Below are positions 11,804 through 26,449 of a stretch of 64,000 nucleotides of DNA, piece by piece (position 1 is the first letter of the stretch; the number at the start of each line of letters is the position of its first letter). The notes beneath the pieces are model-generated. The model was not told the origin of the DNA. It made no database searches and saw only the letters and a list, made by a program, of their open reading frames with translations. This DNA is from Zeus faber (taxonomy: Eukaryota > Chordata > Actinopteri > Zeiformes > Zeidae), in contig OY482851.1 of assembly GCA_960531495.1 (NCBI GenBank), forward strand, positions 21,981,033 through 22,045,032, read 5' to 3'. The position numbers and the translations under genes are program-made.

Positions 11804-11875
<72 letters not shown>
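11804..11875. repeat. (TG)36 microsatellite
   Basis: A perfect TG tract in the first part of the inferred intron. Confidence 0.97.
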
Positions 11876-11876
<1 letters not shown>

Positions 11877-12065
11877 CAAAAAAAGAACCAGATTTATTTG
11901 TGTATTGTCCCTTTAGCCAGTCATCTGTTACAGTGCCAAGCATATCTCCTGACTCAGGCGTTGCAAAAAGCAGACAGGACAGTAGACTGACCAAAAAATA
12001 CAGCCATTGTGAACCGTCAAGTGGTTTTATCTAAAATGCACTCTGAAGACATCCCACCCCACCCC

Positions 12066-12195
12066 TCACACACGCACACACACACACACATGCATGCATG
12101 CACACATACACGCACACACACACACACACATACACACACATGCACGCACGCACGCAATCACACATATACACACACACATGCATGCACCCACGCAT

Positions 12196-12249
<54 letters not shown>
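12066..12249. repeat. Interrupted CA-rich tract
   Basis: CA repeats are broken by GCATGCATGC, CGCACGCACG and CACATGCA units, then about 25 clean CA units at the end (12200-12249). The whole is a decayed compound repeat. Confidence 0.95.
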
Positions 12250-12252
<3 letters not shown>

Positions 12253-15200
12253 CAGAAGGTTTTAAAAGGTCCATGGGTTTTCCCATTCTCACTTACCTGT
12301 GTTGTCTATCTGCTTTTCCCATCTGTCTCTCTACTCCACTTGTAGTTCGATGGAGATCGATAGGCGAGTGTAGGAGGATCATATTGATTCAGACCAAGTG
12401 TCCACTCCACCTCTTTATAACGGATTACATTAATAAGACTGCGGTGATCTTGGGGAGAAAAAAAAACAACAGGGGGAAGAGCTGTTTTCCTTGTCTTTGG
12501 TGACCGATAGTTTATCTGTACAAACAATATACACTCACTCACACATATCCCCTCTTTTGGTGGAGCTATGTTCGATTACCTCCACTGATTTCCGGGAGAT
12601 TCTGTGATCACCCGAGCAGATTAGGTTCGAGGGTGTACGCCACAAAATTCAGTTCACCTTGTCTCTGACATAAAGCTAGGTGCTTGATTTGGAATGCTAA
12701 TGTTGCTCCAGCGGCGTGTTATAATATGCAAATGTAACTGGAGTTGTGCAACCGTGGTCACCAAGATGTTCTGTGTTTCACAAGATAAAAGACGTCGCAA
12801 AAATACCAGAACAAAACACAACAGCACCTGTCCTGCGGGAAGCCTAACTTAATGAAACAGGTATAAGCGAGGGCAGTATTCCTGCAACTGCAGGGAGATT
12901 ATAGGAAGGAGCTGACAGAACCCCCACCAGGGTGCATTCTGAGAATGGCGGAGGCTGCGGCATGCATGTTGAATACTGCCCATATATATATATATTTGAT
13001 TTCAGACACTGTCAAAGAAAGGCTGTTTTCTGTGGATGCCTTTGTTTGCGTCGGGGTGCAAGTGTGGGCCCGCCGCCATACATTTTGAATAGACCTGAAT
13101 CATGGGCCTGAATATCTCAGGGAGTTACTGCATGTTTTAATGCCGGGGTGTATCAGATGTCTTTGTTTCCGAAGATCAAGTGCAGTGTCCACATTGGGCT
13201 ACTTGAGCCTCAGTTATTTATGTATAATTATCACCCTATGTTACCTTAAGTGCAAAAAGAGCACAGTCTGTCGATTTGCTTGGTGGGTCTCAGTTTCCAA
13301 AACTAATCCCAGCATTTAGAGGTCATGTCCGGGCTTACTGGTTGTGTGACCCAAGATGGGGGAAGTGACTGCTAGGTTTGTGGTCACGCCAGATGTTTCT
13401 CTTGAGTTCCCCACAGTTGACTTGAAGCCTTCTCACCTGTATCTGAGAGAGACATTGTGCCCTACTCGTGGAGCTTGTGCAGCAAGAGGAGATTTTTGGG
13501 CCCTCCCTAAGGTTACTCCGGCTTTTATCATCAGCAGGCGCCCCCACACACCTCTGTTCACCTTTATCACCTCTCAATCTCGGGGAGGTTCTCTTGGTGC
13601 TTTTCTGCTTTGATTCGACATTATTTACGAGCTCTCAGGTGGGGGGTGGGAGGGCCAGCATGCCCTGTGGCGTTCATCAGTTCCTGTGACGTCTCCTGGT
13701 TGGCAGCAGCAGAGCAGTTTTGCAATACATTTTCAGCAGTGGGAATGCTGGCAGGGTGCGAGGGGCGGTCCCAGAAGACGCACATACACAGGCATGTGCA
13801 CATAGGACTCCTACACACCTACAAACACACCACACATGCACACATTGAGATGGGGGAAGGGCCGGGCAAAGGCTGTCAGTTTGGGAACGAATCACTTGGT
13901 TTAGAAAGTGGGGGAACAGAGACACATTTTGGGGACAAATGAACAGGGTGATAGGTTGTAAGCGTGTTAGAAATAAGGGGGAATGGAGGGTGTTGAAGAG
14001 AGGACATGGAATTACTGTGGAGCTCTCGACTGATAGAATTGGTGATGGATTGAATGGGAGGGAGTCAGAGAAAATGGGCTAGGGGGATGGGGGGGGCATC
14101 TTGGAAAATAAGAAAGATGGTGCAGGAGATAGAGATTTGGAGTTGAGGAGTGAGAGGGCCCTGGAGTGATGCAGCAGGGATAATTAATGATAGGGAGTGA
14201 TAGCGCCTGCTGTTCATGACGCGCCGCAGTATTTACGGCCCAGCATGCCGAGTGGAACGGGGGACGCGGCTGCGTTGCCGGCCCCTCTGCCCATCCTCCT
14301 GGGGAAGCAGGGCAAATATGCAATGCAAGGGAGGGAAAAGCAGCTCAGCACCAGAGCGGGAGTGTATGTGCAATACCCGCTCAGTTCGTCCAACCACTCC
14401 ACCACTTCCCATTGAGAGAGCCGGACACAGATTGAGGGCGCTGTGGAGCGGCAGGCCTGCCGTACTCTTATTGTGATGCAGTGGTCTGCAGAGCCAGCAA
14501 GCTGCGGGCCCACGCCTGGTTAGACACTGGGGAGCCCACTGTCAAAATACAGCAGGTGAAACTATAGGAACAATGGTGACTAGGACATTCTGCCCTCATT
14601 AATCCTCATTCCTGAGACCTGCACATTCCACTGTACATGTGGAGATGGATTTTTGGATAGCGAGCTGTAAATGGAAAGATTGATTTGTCTGTACAAAACA
14701 ATATTTGTAATCTTTTCACTCTGAGCCACAAAGCACTCAATTTAGATTTGCTGCTATTTTTTTGTAAACCCCAAGTGTGACTGTTGGAGTAAATGAAACT
14801 AGGTTTGGGTTTATTGAGGTCATTTTTCCGGGGGTGTGGTCTGTTGCTCTTAGGGTCCTGGAGGTGCCTGCTACGGGGTACCTCCACTGGGAATACCAGG
14901 GACCCGGCTCAAGGGGCTACTTCAATAGTAGCACATTTCCCTGTGCAATGAAGTGGAAGAGTCCTCTGTTGTGCTTAAGCTCCATTCTATTTGGCGGTTA
15001 AGCCGCTCCACTATGTGCATGCCACTAGTGTCCAGAAAGGCAGTGTTTCATAGTTTGTGCTGCCTAAAATAAGCTTTGAATGAGTTCTGTCCACGGCAGT
15101 AAAGACACATAAATTTATCCTTGCTGTATTTCCTAAATCATAAGGCCAGAAAAACATGCATACTGTGCTCTGTTTCACAACCTTTATCATGGGAGCTCCA

Positions 15201-18200
15201 GCCAAAACCGCAGTTCCTACATTCCATTATAACTCGGCACTGGAGGGGATCCAGTGGGCTGGGCCTGCTAACAGTCTGGACTTCAGGCCCAGCAGCTGCT
15301 TTCATCCAGCCCAATATGGAGTGCTGTGACTGACATACGTACACCATCCTAAAAGTGGTCCTAAAAGTGGGGCTGCGATTCAGTCAGGATAAAGACGTGT
15401 GAAGAGCGCCGCTAATACCACCCTGCCTCGTTCTGACGCCCCTAAATCCCAATAATTCTATCCCTTATTTTGTCAGAGATGGGACTCATAAACCTTTCTT
15501 TGAAGACTCAATTTTCCAGGAGTGTGTCCATGGCTTAGCAACCGCCTTTATGTGACTAGGGCTAAGCATTCCATTCCTTGGAAAGGCACCCTTGCCAAGG
15601 ATCCAAGTGGACAATAATCTGATGTTGTTGACTGTTGAAAGGAAAAAAAAAACGAAGTCAATTGACCCTCTAAATCATCTCGCTGCACACTTGAGTAAGT
15701 GAGACATAGTTTGAGTGCAAGAAAGATTTTGGCTAGAATCTCTCCTCTCCCCTTTAGTTATTTAGTTGGGTTAAGTCGCCAGCAGTGTGTTGTAGCCAGA
15801 GGAGTGCGGCAGACAGACATAAAGACTTTCTTCAGCAGAGTGCTCCTGCAGGGGTCACACAAACAACCAAGCCACCAAGCAGATTGCCTCATTTCCCCAC
15901 ATACTCTCGCCTACCTGTCCCTTTCTCTCCCTACACTCTTCCTGTCACACCTAATGGGATTAGTGTAGCAAGGGAAGAGTTTCACTGCTTGGCTGTAAGT
16001 TAAATAAAATGAAAAAAATACAGGAAGGGAGGAGAATTATTCCTGAAAAATAGCCAAGTAGGGTATTCCCTCACTGTCTCTCAGGGCTTGGACTAGCTGC
16101 TGGTCCATGCTGTAGGTTTGGATTTATTTATATGGGGGTTTATGTCGGGCCACAAACGACAGGCATGTGTTTAAAGCTGTGGAGGTATGTGGAACGGCAG
16201 AGCTCAGGCATTCCACTGGTGTACAGTTTATCCTCTGCGGGCTCGTCTCCATTGGGAAAGCCATGACTCTTGTGCTCGTAACAAGGCAGACAGACAAGTG
16301 GAGACTGACAGACGCACAGAGATAGAAGCAGTAATGAGGACTACAGAAAAAATATCCTCCCCTTCTCCACCCCCCTCGTGCTCCACCATCCCTAATTATC
16401 GGAGGCCTCATATATTTAATATATCTACCTAGAAGCCTGGCTGCGGTCTAATAAAGTCATTGCTACTGACACCGCTGTCAAACCCTGGCCTCCCCTATGC
16501 AACGGTGGGCATGGGGGAGGCGTTGCTTTTCCATCCGGCAGCGATGCGTGGTGCGTGACACCTTCTGTGTAAGGGAAAATAGTTTCATTTGTTATCCACA
16601 ATGCTTCTTAGATGCAAGTCTAACATTAATGCCCATCCCACTGTCTCTACTGTAATAAATGGTTCTGCCGTGGTGCTTCAGGAGAGCCGCGACAAAATAA
16701 GCAAAAGATTTATGGGCGTGTGCACGGCTGCGCGCATTTTGTATCGCACTCAAAACTATGTGCATTGTCCATTTCTGCATTTCAACCTGTTCGTGTATAT
16801 TTACTTCAGCGCATTGACAAGTGTTTGTATTTGCGAGTGAGTGAATGTTGCTGTGCCAGGCGGGAAGTGATCGATGGGAAGAGTGTGCTCTTGCCATTCT
16901 ACTGAGATAACATACGAGCATCCGCTTTTTTTTCCTTCCAGCCTTTTATTCCCCTCCCCCCTCTGTTCTCATTAGATCTATATCCCTGTGGCTGGGGTCA
17001 GAGGCCACATTAGAGCAAATATTGTTCTCCAGTCTGGAGAGTGCTCCAATTACCACTGTGAAATCTCAGGCTTTAGTAGTGCCTTAGCTGTTTAAATATA
17101 GAGGGCTGAAGGCTGCTGCTCACTCATGGATGGACAGACGTCTACCAGACACCATACTGAATTCTGTGGTGTTTGCTGTATATCTTAGTAAGACTTCAAT
17201 TTATAGCCATGTGAAATGTGCCTCCCAACACCTGCGTGGATGAGCCACACCGGGAAATGATGCTGAACCAGACAGACTTTAGCTCAGTGAATGCTGCTCT
17301 GTCTGTATTCAGTCAAGCTGCTCCATTTGGAGCTATAAAGAAAACAGAAAGCGCACATAACGACCAAGCGGAACAAAAGACTAACTTGGCACAACATTTG
17401 ATGAAGTGCTTCAGGTGTGAAATGATCCACGCAATTTACATTTGGAGTGTGATTAACCCCCCCTCCCTCTCCGATTTCATATGAACAATCTTGTCTTTAT
17501 TGCTTGGGGATTGCTGTGACTGGAATAATGGTAGATGTTTGACATCGTGGATGTATTGAAGGCACGTGAGAATACCACAGCTGCCCCCATAGAATGGGTG
17601 GAGCAGACATGCTCACAGTTATTTTGCCTTAAACCGCTGAGCCCTTTGTTAAGGCATATGCACACTTTAGGCAAGGTGACTTGAGGATCTGAATGGAAAA
17701 AAGAATTGCAGGCCGCCATTTGGCCTTCTGAATTCATGCATGCTTTTCCAGCTATTCCTTAGATGAGACTGTGACCAGCAGGATCTCTCTCTCGCTCCCT
17801 AAGATGGGGTCTAATCCATCCGCTCTTACTGGGAGCCTATAATGATTCCCATCTCAACCTGCACAATAAGCTAATTCCGGATTCCCCTCCTTTTATTTTC
17901 AGCGTCCATAACTGAGCTGTATTATTTATAGCTTTTCATTTGCTGTGCTCATGAGCTCCACCACCTGCACCAAAACTATGAATACATATTTGGGCCTCAC
18001 AATGTACTGAAGAGGGCTTTGAGCTTAACAGTTGACATTTACAAGCCGACACTTCCATTCCACCCAGCTCTCCATCACGTTTCCCGGGTCTCGACGGCGT
18101 ATGGCTGCTCTTAGCTAATAGAGCCGGGGCCCGAGGCGGAGCAGGTGCAGCCCGCCAGACTGCTGCATCCTCCCGACGTGCACCCAAGGGAGCCTGGCTA

Positions 18201-19705
18201 TCTGCGGCGCCCCTCGCAGTGAAATGGCAGGCACTGTTTGTTAGAGAGGAGAAAACACACTGCGCTAGTTGTTTTCTGTGGTCTAAAGAGGGAGTGAGCA
18301 GGTGTTTGGAAATTATAGCGGCCCTCCTTGTGCCAATGTGGTCTCGGTCCCCGAGGAGCCGTTTTGATCTGGTAAATCCTACTCGCTGCAAATCTGTTGA
18401 CAATTCAGTGTTTCTTCTTATGCCAGGCAGTGTTTGGGAGTTTGTCTTAAATTCAATAAATTGCTTGATTCCTGTTGCTGTGGTAAGCGCATATAATCAC
18501 AGAATCAGGTTTAGTACCTTTGTTAAAGGACGCAATCCAAAAGTCGTATCAGGCTTATTTGTATTCTTTATGTGTGTATGGATCGTGTTGACCAAAGTTA
18601 TTGATCAAGGCGAACAAATGTTCCCAAATCATTGAAAGTGGTGGACCATGCCCACCCTACTCCACCCTTAGAGACGAGGCCTTGAGAACATTTTCTGATT
18701 TTGATTCCATGAGGAATACGCCATCCTTCAATTTTTGAAAAACAGAATAAAACAGTTTAAAATATAATTATATCTTGCTGTTGGGTGCCTGTCTGCTCTG
18801 CGGAATAACAAAAAAATCCCTTGGCGGTTGAAGCAGATTTCTAATCAGAACGGAGGATGAATGGAAGAGTGGTTTGAATGAGATATCGGCATGACGGCTG
18901 TCTGGGATAAATCTTTTATTCAATAAAAAAAAAAATTTAAATCTCTTTTTTTTGTACTTTATTATCAGAAAACCTGCAGAACAAGAGAACATCACAAATC
19001 GCTGCTCTTTACAGTCCTGTTTAAATGGAGTTTGTCAGTCTTCTGAGCGCAAACAGACAGATGGACGAGCAGGTTGACAGATAATGGAGACGCGAGCGCG
19101 ACAGTCTGACACCGGTTTCGAGACACATCTTTGGCTGCTGTTATCTGAGCCACTTGCCCCTCATTCAACTCCCCGTCCTCATTTCCTGTGATGAGGAAAT
19201 TGTCCCCTTGGCAGACTGAGCGCTCATCTTGGGGAGGCCTACGCACCACTACACCAGACAACAACAGAAAAAAAACCAAAACGAATAAATACATTTGTTG
19301 CTGCCTATTCAGCATTCATTCCGCGACTTCCGCTTTTTCTCATTATCCCGCTGATGCACCACGTGTTCACTCGTACCAATCAATGGTTTGTGTTTTAAGT
19401 GCTTTTCCTGTTTGGGAAATTAACATGAAATGATCCTGTCTAAGGGCCAGGCAGCGCTTGGCTTTCAATGGTGGTGATTCCCAGGGGGATTTTCTTTGAG
19501 AGGATTCAGATTGGTTAGTTTATTTGGATGAGATGTGGGGAGTGGTGGTGGCGGGGGAGGGGCAGTTTTTCAACCTGATTAGAATATCGTTTGAGTCAAT
19601 TAACTCAATTTTTTTGGTTCCCTGGATCCATCCTATCTATGTGTAATCAAATTACAGATGGTGGTTTTCCAGTTCGTATCAAATGAAAATGTAACTGGTC
19701 CCACA

Positions 19706-19740
19706 GGGGTTGGGCTCGGGTTGGGTGGGGGTGGGTGGGG
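19706..19740 (+). other. Possible G-quadruplex
   Basis: Seven runs of three or more G separated by loops of 1-3 bases lie in 35 bp (GGGG, GGG, GGG, GGG, GGGGG, GGG, GGGG). This meets the usual quadruplex pattern, on the sense strand of the inferred intron. Confidence 0.6.
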
Positions 19741-22411
19741 TGTTATAGGAAATGGATTCTCCTCCCCACCCGCTTCCCCTTTTCCTCCATGTCATGGTTT
19801 GGTCCTCTCCAAAGCTGCTCTGAGCTGTTGGCAAATGAGGATATCGCAGCAATCAGAACACTTTGTCCCACTCCATGTACAACCTGGAACTGCCAGCAGA
19901 TGCCTCAGACTTTTTGGGCTCCATTTAAAATAGTGTTGCTCTGCTCTTTGTTCTGAAGAGAAATATAGTTATTTGTATTTTTATATGCATATGTAAAAAT
20001 ATCTTTGTGTTTTCCCAGAAGCAAAAGCTGCCTGGGCCCACCTGATTCAAGTCCCGGAATTTATTCCCCGGGGTTTCATAAAATGTTATCTTATCGTATT
20101 CAATACCAACCCGATTTTTGGATGCCAATTTCATCGGCAGTATTGCGATTATTCAATCATTCCGATTATTTCAGTATTGCACTTCAGTATTAAAAGTCAT
20201 TGCAATTTACACCATGAAATAAAATGTCACCATTCTTTAATGTGCACATTGTCAGTCATACTACAAAAATTCAACAGAGCAACCGATGAACACGGGTTAA
20301 ATCACCCATCCCCACACGCAGGGGGAACCTTTGTCAGGACAACGTCCCATCTGCTCCCGGCTTGTTACACCTTGCCACTCTCTCCAGTAAACTGGTGTGT
20401 TTTTACCATCGCTGCCTGTGTCTGTCTGCGAGCCACAATAGCGTACGACAGTAATGTAGATAATAAAGTCAAGTTAGAAACTGAGAAGCAGCAACGTAGC
20501 GAAAGCAACTTATATGACTCGCATGTAAACAAATACATCACACACCCAACACCCAATACTTGCGAGAATATATCTATCCATTTATTCAATTTTCTCTCCC
20601 GGCCCCAGTGCTTTTAAAGGACTCACTCCACAGACTGGAGAGGTCTGCAGGAAAACAAGTAACACAATGGAAAACCTTAGCAACACAAATGAATCACATC
20701 ATGGTCAGAGTACAAATGGAGACTAAAGATGAAAGCCCTGTTAGACACACACAGTAACACAGTCATGGCATTATTCTGTGGAATTATTGGCTCCAGAGTT
20801 TTTCAGCTGCAGCTTGAACCAGGGACATAATTACCAACAGATGGCAGAGGACCTTTTAGTCTCTTCTAGTCGTTTTCTTCCTCATATTCTTTAGTTCCGG
20901 TTGCTTCATCCAGCTTCTCCCTATTCTTCACGGCTCCAATACGGAACGGAACTTCTTTATGCTGACAACTTCTTTTGTTTCAGTTTTGTTGAATATCTGA
21001 GCGCCGCTTGTCAGACGAGCTGATTGGAAAGATCAAGAGGGCCGCTTCGACGCAACTCTCTTAACACGAGAGAAGTTAAAGCTTGAAATTGCAATTTCAG
21101 CACTTCTGCCTCTCTTCGGAGATGACACCCCTGTTATTGCCGGTGTCTTGCTCGTCTGTCTCTTACATCTCTCTTTTTTTTTTTTCCTCCATTCTTTTTT
21201 CCTCAAATTTTTACCCTCCGTTCCGTCTAAATTCGTTCTTCTCATCTCTTGTCGTCTACCTCTGCATCTCCGCTTTGTTCCGTCGGCGCGTCGGAGTCTC
21301 TGAGGGAGAAACAGCCCTCAGCTGTAAACTGGCCCATTTCTCACATTTCATCTCGAAAAGTTGAGGCAGACAAAGACGGCGGAGAACCTGCCGGCCCAGC
21401 ACATCGACGGAGCCCTGGATTCATTAGTCTCCCCGCTTCTCGCTACAAGAGTTTGAGGCTTTTTCCCCACAAATAAGCCGGGGTTTGTGTACCGCTTTTT
21501 TTTTTTTGTTGTTGTTTCGCTCTTTGTGCATGGCATCAGGAATGAAAGCGGCTCGCATGTTGGTCACGGAACGAGATGTAGAAGCACGCGGTGAAAAGAG
21601 CACATTTCGCAGCGTACAAAGCTCAGTGATTTCCTGAAAAATTGATGGACTTTTCCATTATTCTGTGAATGTATGAGTCCGTAAAAGCATAAAATTAGAT
21701 ACCCACGGAGCATAAAATTAATTCCGAGACCTCCACAAAAGGTCAAAGGATATTCTCAAACTAAAGCCACGAACAGCTTCATGTTTGACATACAGTACAC
21801 TGTTAATGTCTGATAAGAAGTTACCGGGGTTAGGAACTGCAATGTCCAGTCACTGAAAATAATCCAGCTTTGAAGTCTTAAAGTCCTTTTATGAGGAAGG
21901 ATTAAGGAGGAGTTTCCTACAACGCATTGCTACATATACAAAATGTATAAAAGGCCTTTTTTTTTATTGAGGCTCTTATTGGACCATTGAGACGTGTTGA
22001 GAAGGCTTTTGCTGTTGTTGGTATTTTTATATATTTTTTTCAGATGGAGCTTCTTTGTGTCTCGTGCTCCATTTCTACCGCTCAACGCTTTTTGGGGGGA
22101 AATCACAGAGAGGACATAGCGTTGCAGCCAATTATAGCTATATCTCAGTCCTGTCTGAGATTCCTGTGTCTACAGTCCCCTCCTCAGTCAGAAGAGCACC
22201 CTCTTGAGCAGCCCAATTTGTCCAGATCACTCATTCTGATTGGTGTCGACTTGAGTGGGGGCTGGCTGTCTCTCTGTCTCTGAAGAGCAAAATGATTGCG
22301 AGGAGGCAGATAAAAAGGCAAAATGCAAATGATTTTAATCTCTTTTGAGGAGTCGCATCTCCTTTACCTCCCGCCTTACCTCTTTATCCCATTTCCTTTT
22401 TCATTCAAAGA

Positions 22412-22770
22412 AGGGGTGCACTGATTTATCTACAGTACATTGTATGGGCCGATATTCGCCTTGTTGACTGCCATTGGTCTGTCGCAAACAAGATGATATT
22501 TATGTGGGCCGTCCAAAGTTTCCTGGGGATCCATTTCAGCATCTTTTATTTTTATTTTTTTTATCCGTCCGAGAGAATAACGCCATCCGTTTTAGAAGAC
22601 GCAAAGATGTCTCGCTGCAGCGTCTGAGCAGGAAGTGACGCTGCATTCACTAGAACTCGGAAAACTAAGTGATGCTGTGTTGACTGGGACTCGGAAAACA
22701 TTGGTATCGGCCAAAGTGTTATTTAAAGCATCGGTATCGGTCCAAAATTTCACAATTGGTGCATCCGTAT
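22412..22770. mobile_element. Small hAT-like MITE
   Basis: The left end (AGGGGTGCACTGAT) and the complement of the right end (ACGGATGCACCAATTG) form an imperfect terminal inverted repeat of the hAT type. The internal ends show the GGTATCGG and GCCGATATTCG motifs typical of such fish elements. Flanks are TTCAAAGA (22404-22411) and TTCAAAGG (22771-22778), an 8-bp target duplication with one mismatch. There is no transposase, so it is non-autonomous. Confidence 0.7.
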
Positions 22771-23618
22771 TTCAAAGGTCTTCCCAGCTGTCCCACTGAC
22801 CTCTATTTTTTTTTTGTTTGTTTTTTTCCCCCATTTCTCTTTCTTTCTCTTGATCTCCTTTCCCTCCCTATTTTCTCCTCACACTCTAATGTAGTTTCCC
22901 AGTGCAATGTCTTTCCAATTTTTTTTTTCCTTCAGTCCCAGTCTTCTTTTCGATTAGTTTCCTCCCCCCTCCTTGGCCGGCTCTTCCGGTGTGCGGACGA
23001 TACAGAGCCGACCCTGTGTAAATATGTAGGCTAATCTGGGCTTTCATTAGTTTGTGTACATGAATATTGCATGACTATTTCTCCTGTGCAGGCCCAGATT
23101 AGCGCTTGCTCTTTCCCCGGTTAATTGAATACCATTGTAGCCGACTGCAGTCAGGAGTCACACTCCAGGACGCTCCTTTTCTCAGGCTGTGCTGAGGTTG
23201 CTTGAATTTCCCCTTTCCCGTTCAAAAGATCCCTCCCCCCTCTACTTTGAAAGGGAAAAAATTATAGATGGACACCAGTCAAAAGGCTCTGCAGGGAGAG
23301 CGTTGCGGAGGAGAACGTCGGCGGAGAAATTAGGTTAAACGTGTGGACGGAGCGACCTTCAATACCGCAACGCCCTCCGTCTCAGGATTTGACAGGCCGC
23401 GAGAGCACGAGCGGAGAGCAGGGGCTTGGTAGGACGAGTTGTAATTGCAACTGGAATACTAGAGGAGATGAAGCGTTCCTGGCTCTGACCTGTCTATCTC
23501 CACAGAGCGCTGGCCGACAGAGGTTGGATGAAGGGTACGGAATGGCCCAATACACCCCTTTTAAATTTTTTTTATTTTTTATTTTTTATTATTTAATTAT
23601 TTATTAATTTTGTTCAGT

Positions 23619-23628
23619 ATTATTATTA

Positions 23629-23677
<49 letters not shown>

Positions 23678-23678
23678 T
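23619..23678. repeat. (ATT)n microsatellite
   Basis: About 19 ATT units with one slip at 23629, embedded in AT-rich sequence. Confidence 0.95.
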
Positions 23679-24352
23679 AAGTTGATTTACAGGTATTTTT
23701 TTTTATTTATTATGCTAGAGGAATAACAAATTAAATGTGAAAACGCACGCAACCAGAGACACACACACACACTTGCCCCTTCTGAGATGCCTTGTGTGTA
23801 GAAGTACTGTATGACAACTGGAGCATGCGGAACCCCTCACGGAATAATTATTTGTTATCGTGTTTCTTGGAGAGGAGCATCTCCACGCAGGGTTTTTTTT
23901 TTTTAATGGGCCTCACCCCGTTAGTCTAATTATGTGTTACTGGGGATACAGGGTAGGATATTCTGTCGAAACAAGGTCCTCCTTGTTGCCCCTGGACACT
24001 TTCCCTTATCAGGCAGCTAATTCTATGCAACCCCCTCATCAGGGCCTGTACAACTGGAGCAAGAGAGAGTGATGGAGAGAGGGAGAGATGGTATCTTTTT
24101 GGAGGAAGACGAGGGGGGAAAGTGAGTGGAAACTCTTGCTGTGCGGAGAAGGGGAGCAGTCTGTCATGGGAGGAGGTTTTTTTTTGTGCCACCCGGTCTA
24201 CCTTTCCATGTTTATTATTATATATTTTTTCCCACCTAAAGAGAATCTCCCGCTCTTGTCAGTTTTCTACTCTACTTTTACCCCTCCTTTTACCTCCTTT
24301 TCTCCCCCTCCACTCTGTCAGATTTTTTTCTTCCTGCCCTGGGAGATTAAGA

Positions 24353-24484
<132 letters not shown>

Positions 24485-26407
24485 CAGAGAGAGAAAGCTT
24501 TAAATTTTGGCTTAGTTGGATGCAAGTTTTTCCTCACAATGTGTCATAAAGGAGCCTGTACATGCGCAGAATGTTTATCCAAGATTTCCTCAGTTTATAC
24601 TCTTACAGACAAAACTTCTCCCGTTCTCACCATTTAGACTTTTGCTTTGTTTTAGCACATTTTCAAAAAATGCACAAAATATATAACCTGGAAAAAGTTA
24701 ACCTGGACTTTTTGCAGCTGTCTGAATATTTAGCTGAATATGTATTCTCCCTGTTTAACTGCGTGGCGTCGTCCCACACTGAGCCTTCGGGAGCGGAAAT
24801 GAGATGCATAGTGGCGGCATCGGAGTCAGGGAGTAGCAGATTGAACATTAGCCTTTTCCTCAATTTAAATCCAGCGTTTCTGGCCACGGAGCCAAGGGCG
24901 CCATGGGAGAGCTCTTGAGTAGATGCTGGCTTCATTAACCCCCTTGTGAGGAGGGTGTAGGTTTACGGGCCGTAATGTACAGTACGTGTGCGTTAGAGAT
25001 GGATGTTAAAAAGAGAGGTAGATCCAGCGGAGGGATAGAATGATGCGCTATACAACATGAGCGCCGCTTGCATCTCGCTCCGGTTCCCGTGTTGTGTTCT
25101 GGGATACCAAGCGTAGAATGCAAGCAGGATTTAGCTGCCTTGAGCTGCCTCTCTGCCTTCTCTTTTAACGTGGCTCTTGTCTGCTCTATATTTGTTTCCC
25201 TCCCAAAGCAAAGTGTTCTGTTTTTTTCTTTTTTGCTTTTCAACTTGGCAGACTTATATTTAGTCAAGCATCTATCTAACTGCGAGCGTAGGGAGGGCTC
25301 CTCCAGCCTGACTTTAGACAGGCTTATTTATGGTTGTGTGTGCCTGTCGTGCGTGTTTGACTTATTGCTGGATCGCAGGATGTGGGTGGATTGAGGTGGT
25401 ACTTTATCACTCTTTACCTCGCCATTCTTAATCCAGTCACGTCCCGCCCTGTCACCGCACCAGGTCACCTCCAGTATCTGCATCTGTATCTGTGTGTATA
25501 TATACGTGTGCGTGAGTTTGTCTGTGTCTGTGTACAGTGCGTGTTTGTGTGTACCGCCGTCTGTGCCACAGCATCAGGATATTGACTCAGATGACTCAGA
25601 CCGCACACCATCGCACAGACATCGAACACACGCAAAGACCACCAATCGAGTTCTCTCACACACACACACACACAACAACACACAAACAGTACACAGGCTA
25701 TACTAGCCCACACACCTACACACTATAAAATCCCACACACATACTATGCAAACCCTCTCAGTAAGATGAAAATAGCCCGCCATCTGCACGCTGGCGGCAC
25801 CCGCAAACACGCTCAGTGGAAACCAAACTCTCTCCTTCCCCCAAGACAAAATAATTTTTTTGGGCCACCTTACTGCATTGAATAGTATTTTCTGCATTTT
25901 TCTGCACTGTTTTATGTACAAGTAACACTTCTTAATAGTTGTAACTTCCAACGTTGTGTAGTCCCTCGGAACATATTGTATTTCTTTAGAAAGTGACCTC
26001 ACTGTAACAGTGTTATTATCGATCATTTTAATTAGAAACCAAACAGAAGAGAAAAATAAGATAGATGGATAGATAGATTCACATTCATTATCTGCCAAAA
26101 ATAAGAAATTGTGCTGTAATAAGTGGGGAAGAATACATGGAAAGAGTTCTATACTACGCTGATCTGTAATGTTATATCTCGTCCAGCCTTCTCACTCTGC
26201 TATCCTTCCCTCCCATCTCTCCATCCTTGGTGGGGTGTGAACGCTGCCAGTGCTGCCTGGTCAGGTGGACCGTCCTGCTTTTAACCTCCCTCTAAGCCAT
26301 GACTGATGGAATCGCTGGTCTCCTCTGTGCTCCACCTTTTCACACACCATCAGAGATGATGGATGTGTGTATGAATGTGTGTATTTATGTGTGCACTTGT
26401 GCACTGA

Positions 26408-26410
<3 letters not shown>

Positions 26411-26446
<36 letters not shown>
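26411..26446. repeat. (GT)18 microsatellite
   Basis: A perfect tract, preceded by decayed TG-rich sequence at 26360-26400. Confidence 0.95.

Positions 26447-26449
<3 letters not shown>

Larger units (their letters stand above)
10171..22411. other. Intronic stretch without recognised genes
   Basis: The stretch contains a poly-C run (about 11035-11052), (TG)n at 11804-11875, an interrupted CA-rich tract at 12066-12249, a G-quadruplex motif at 19706-19740 and otherwise unique sequence. Blocks at 13000-13260, 17790-17940 and 18100-18240 look like ordinary single-copy vertebrate DNA. I see no splice-flanked coding segment. Confidence 0.5.
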
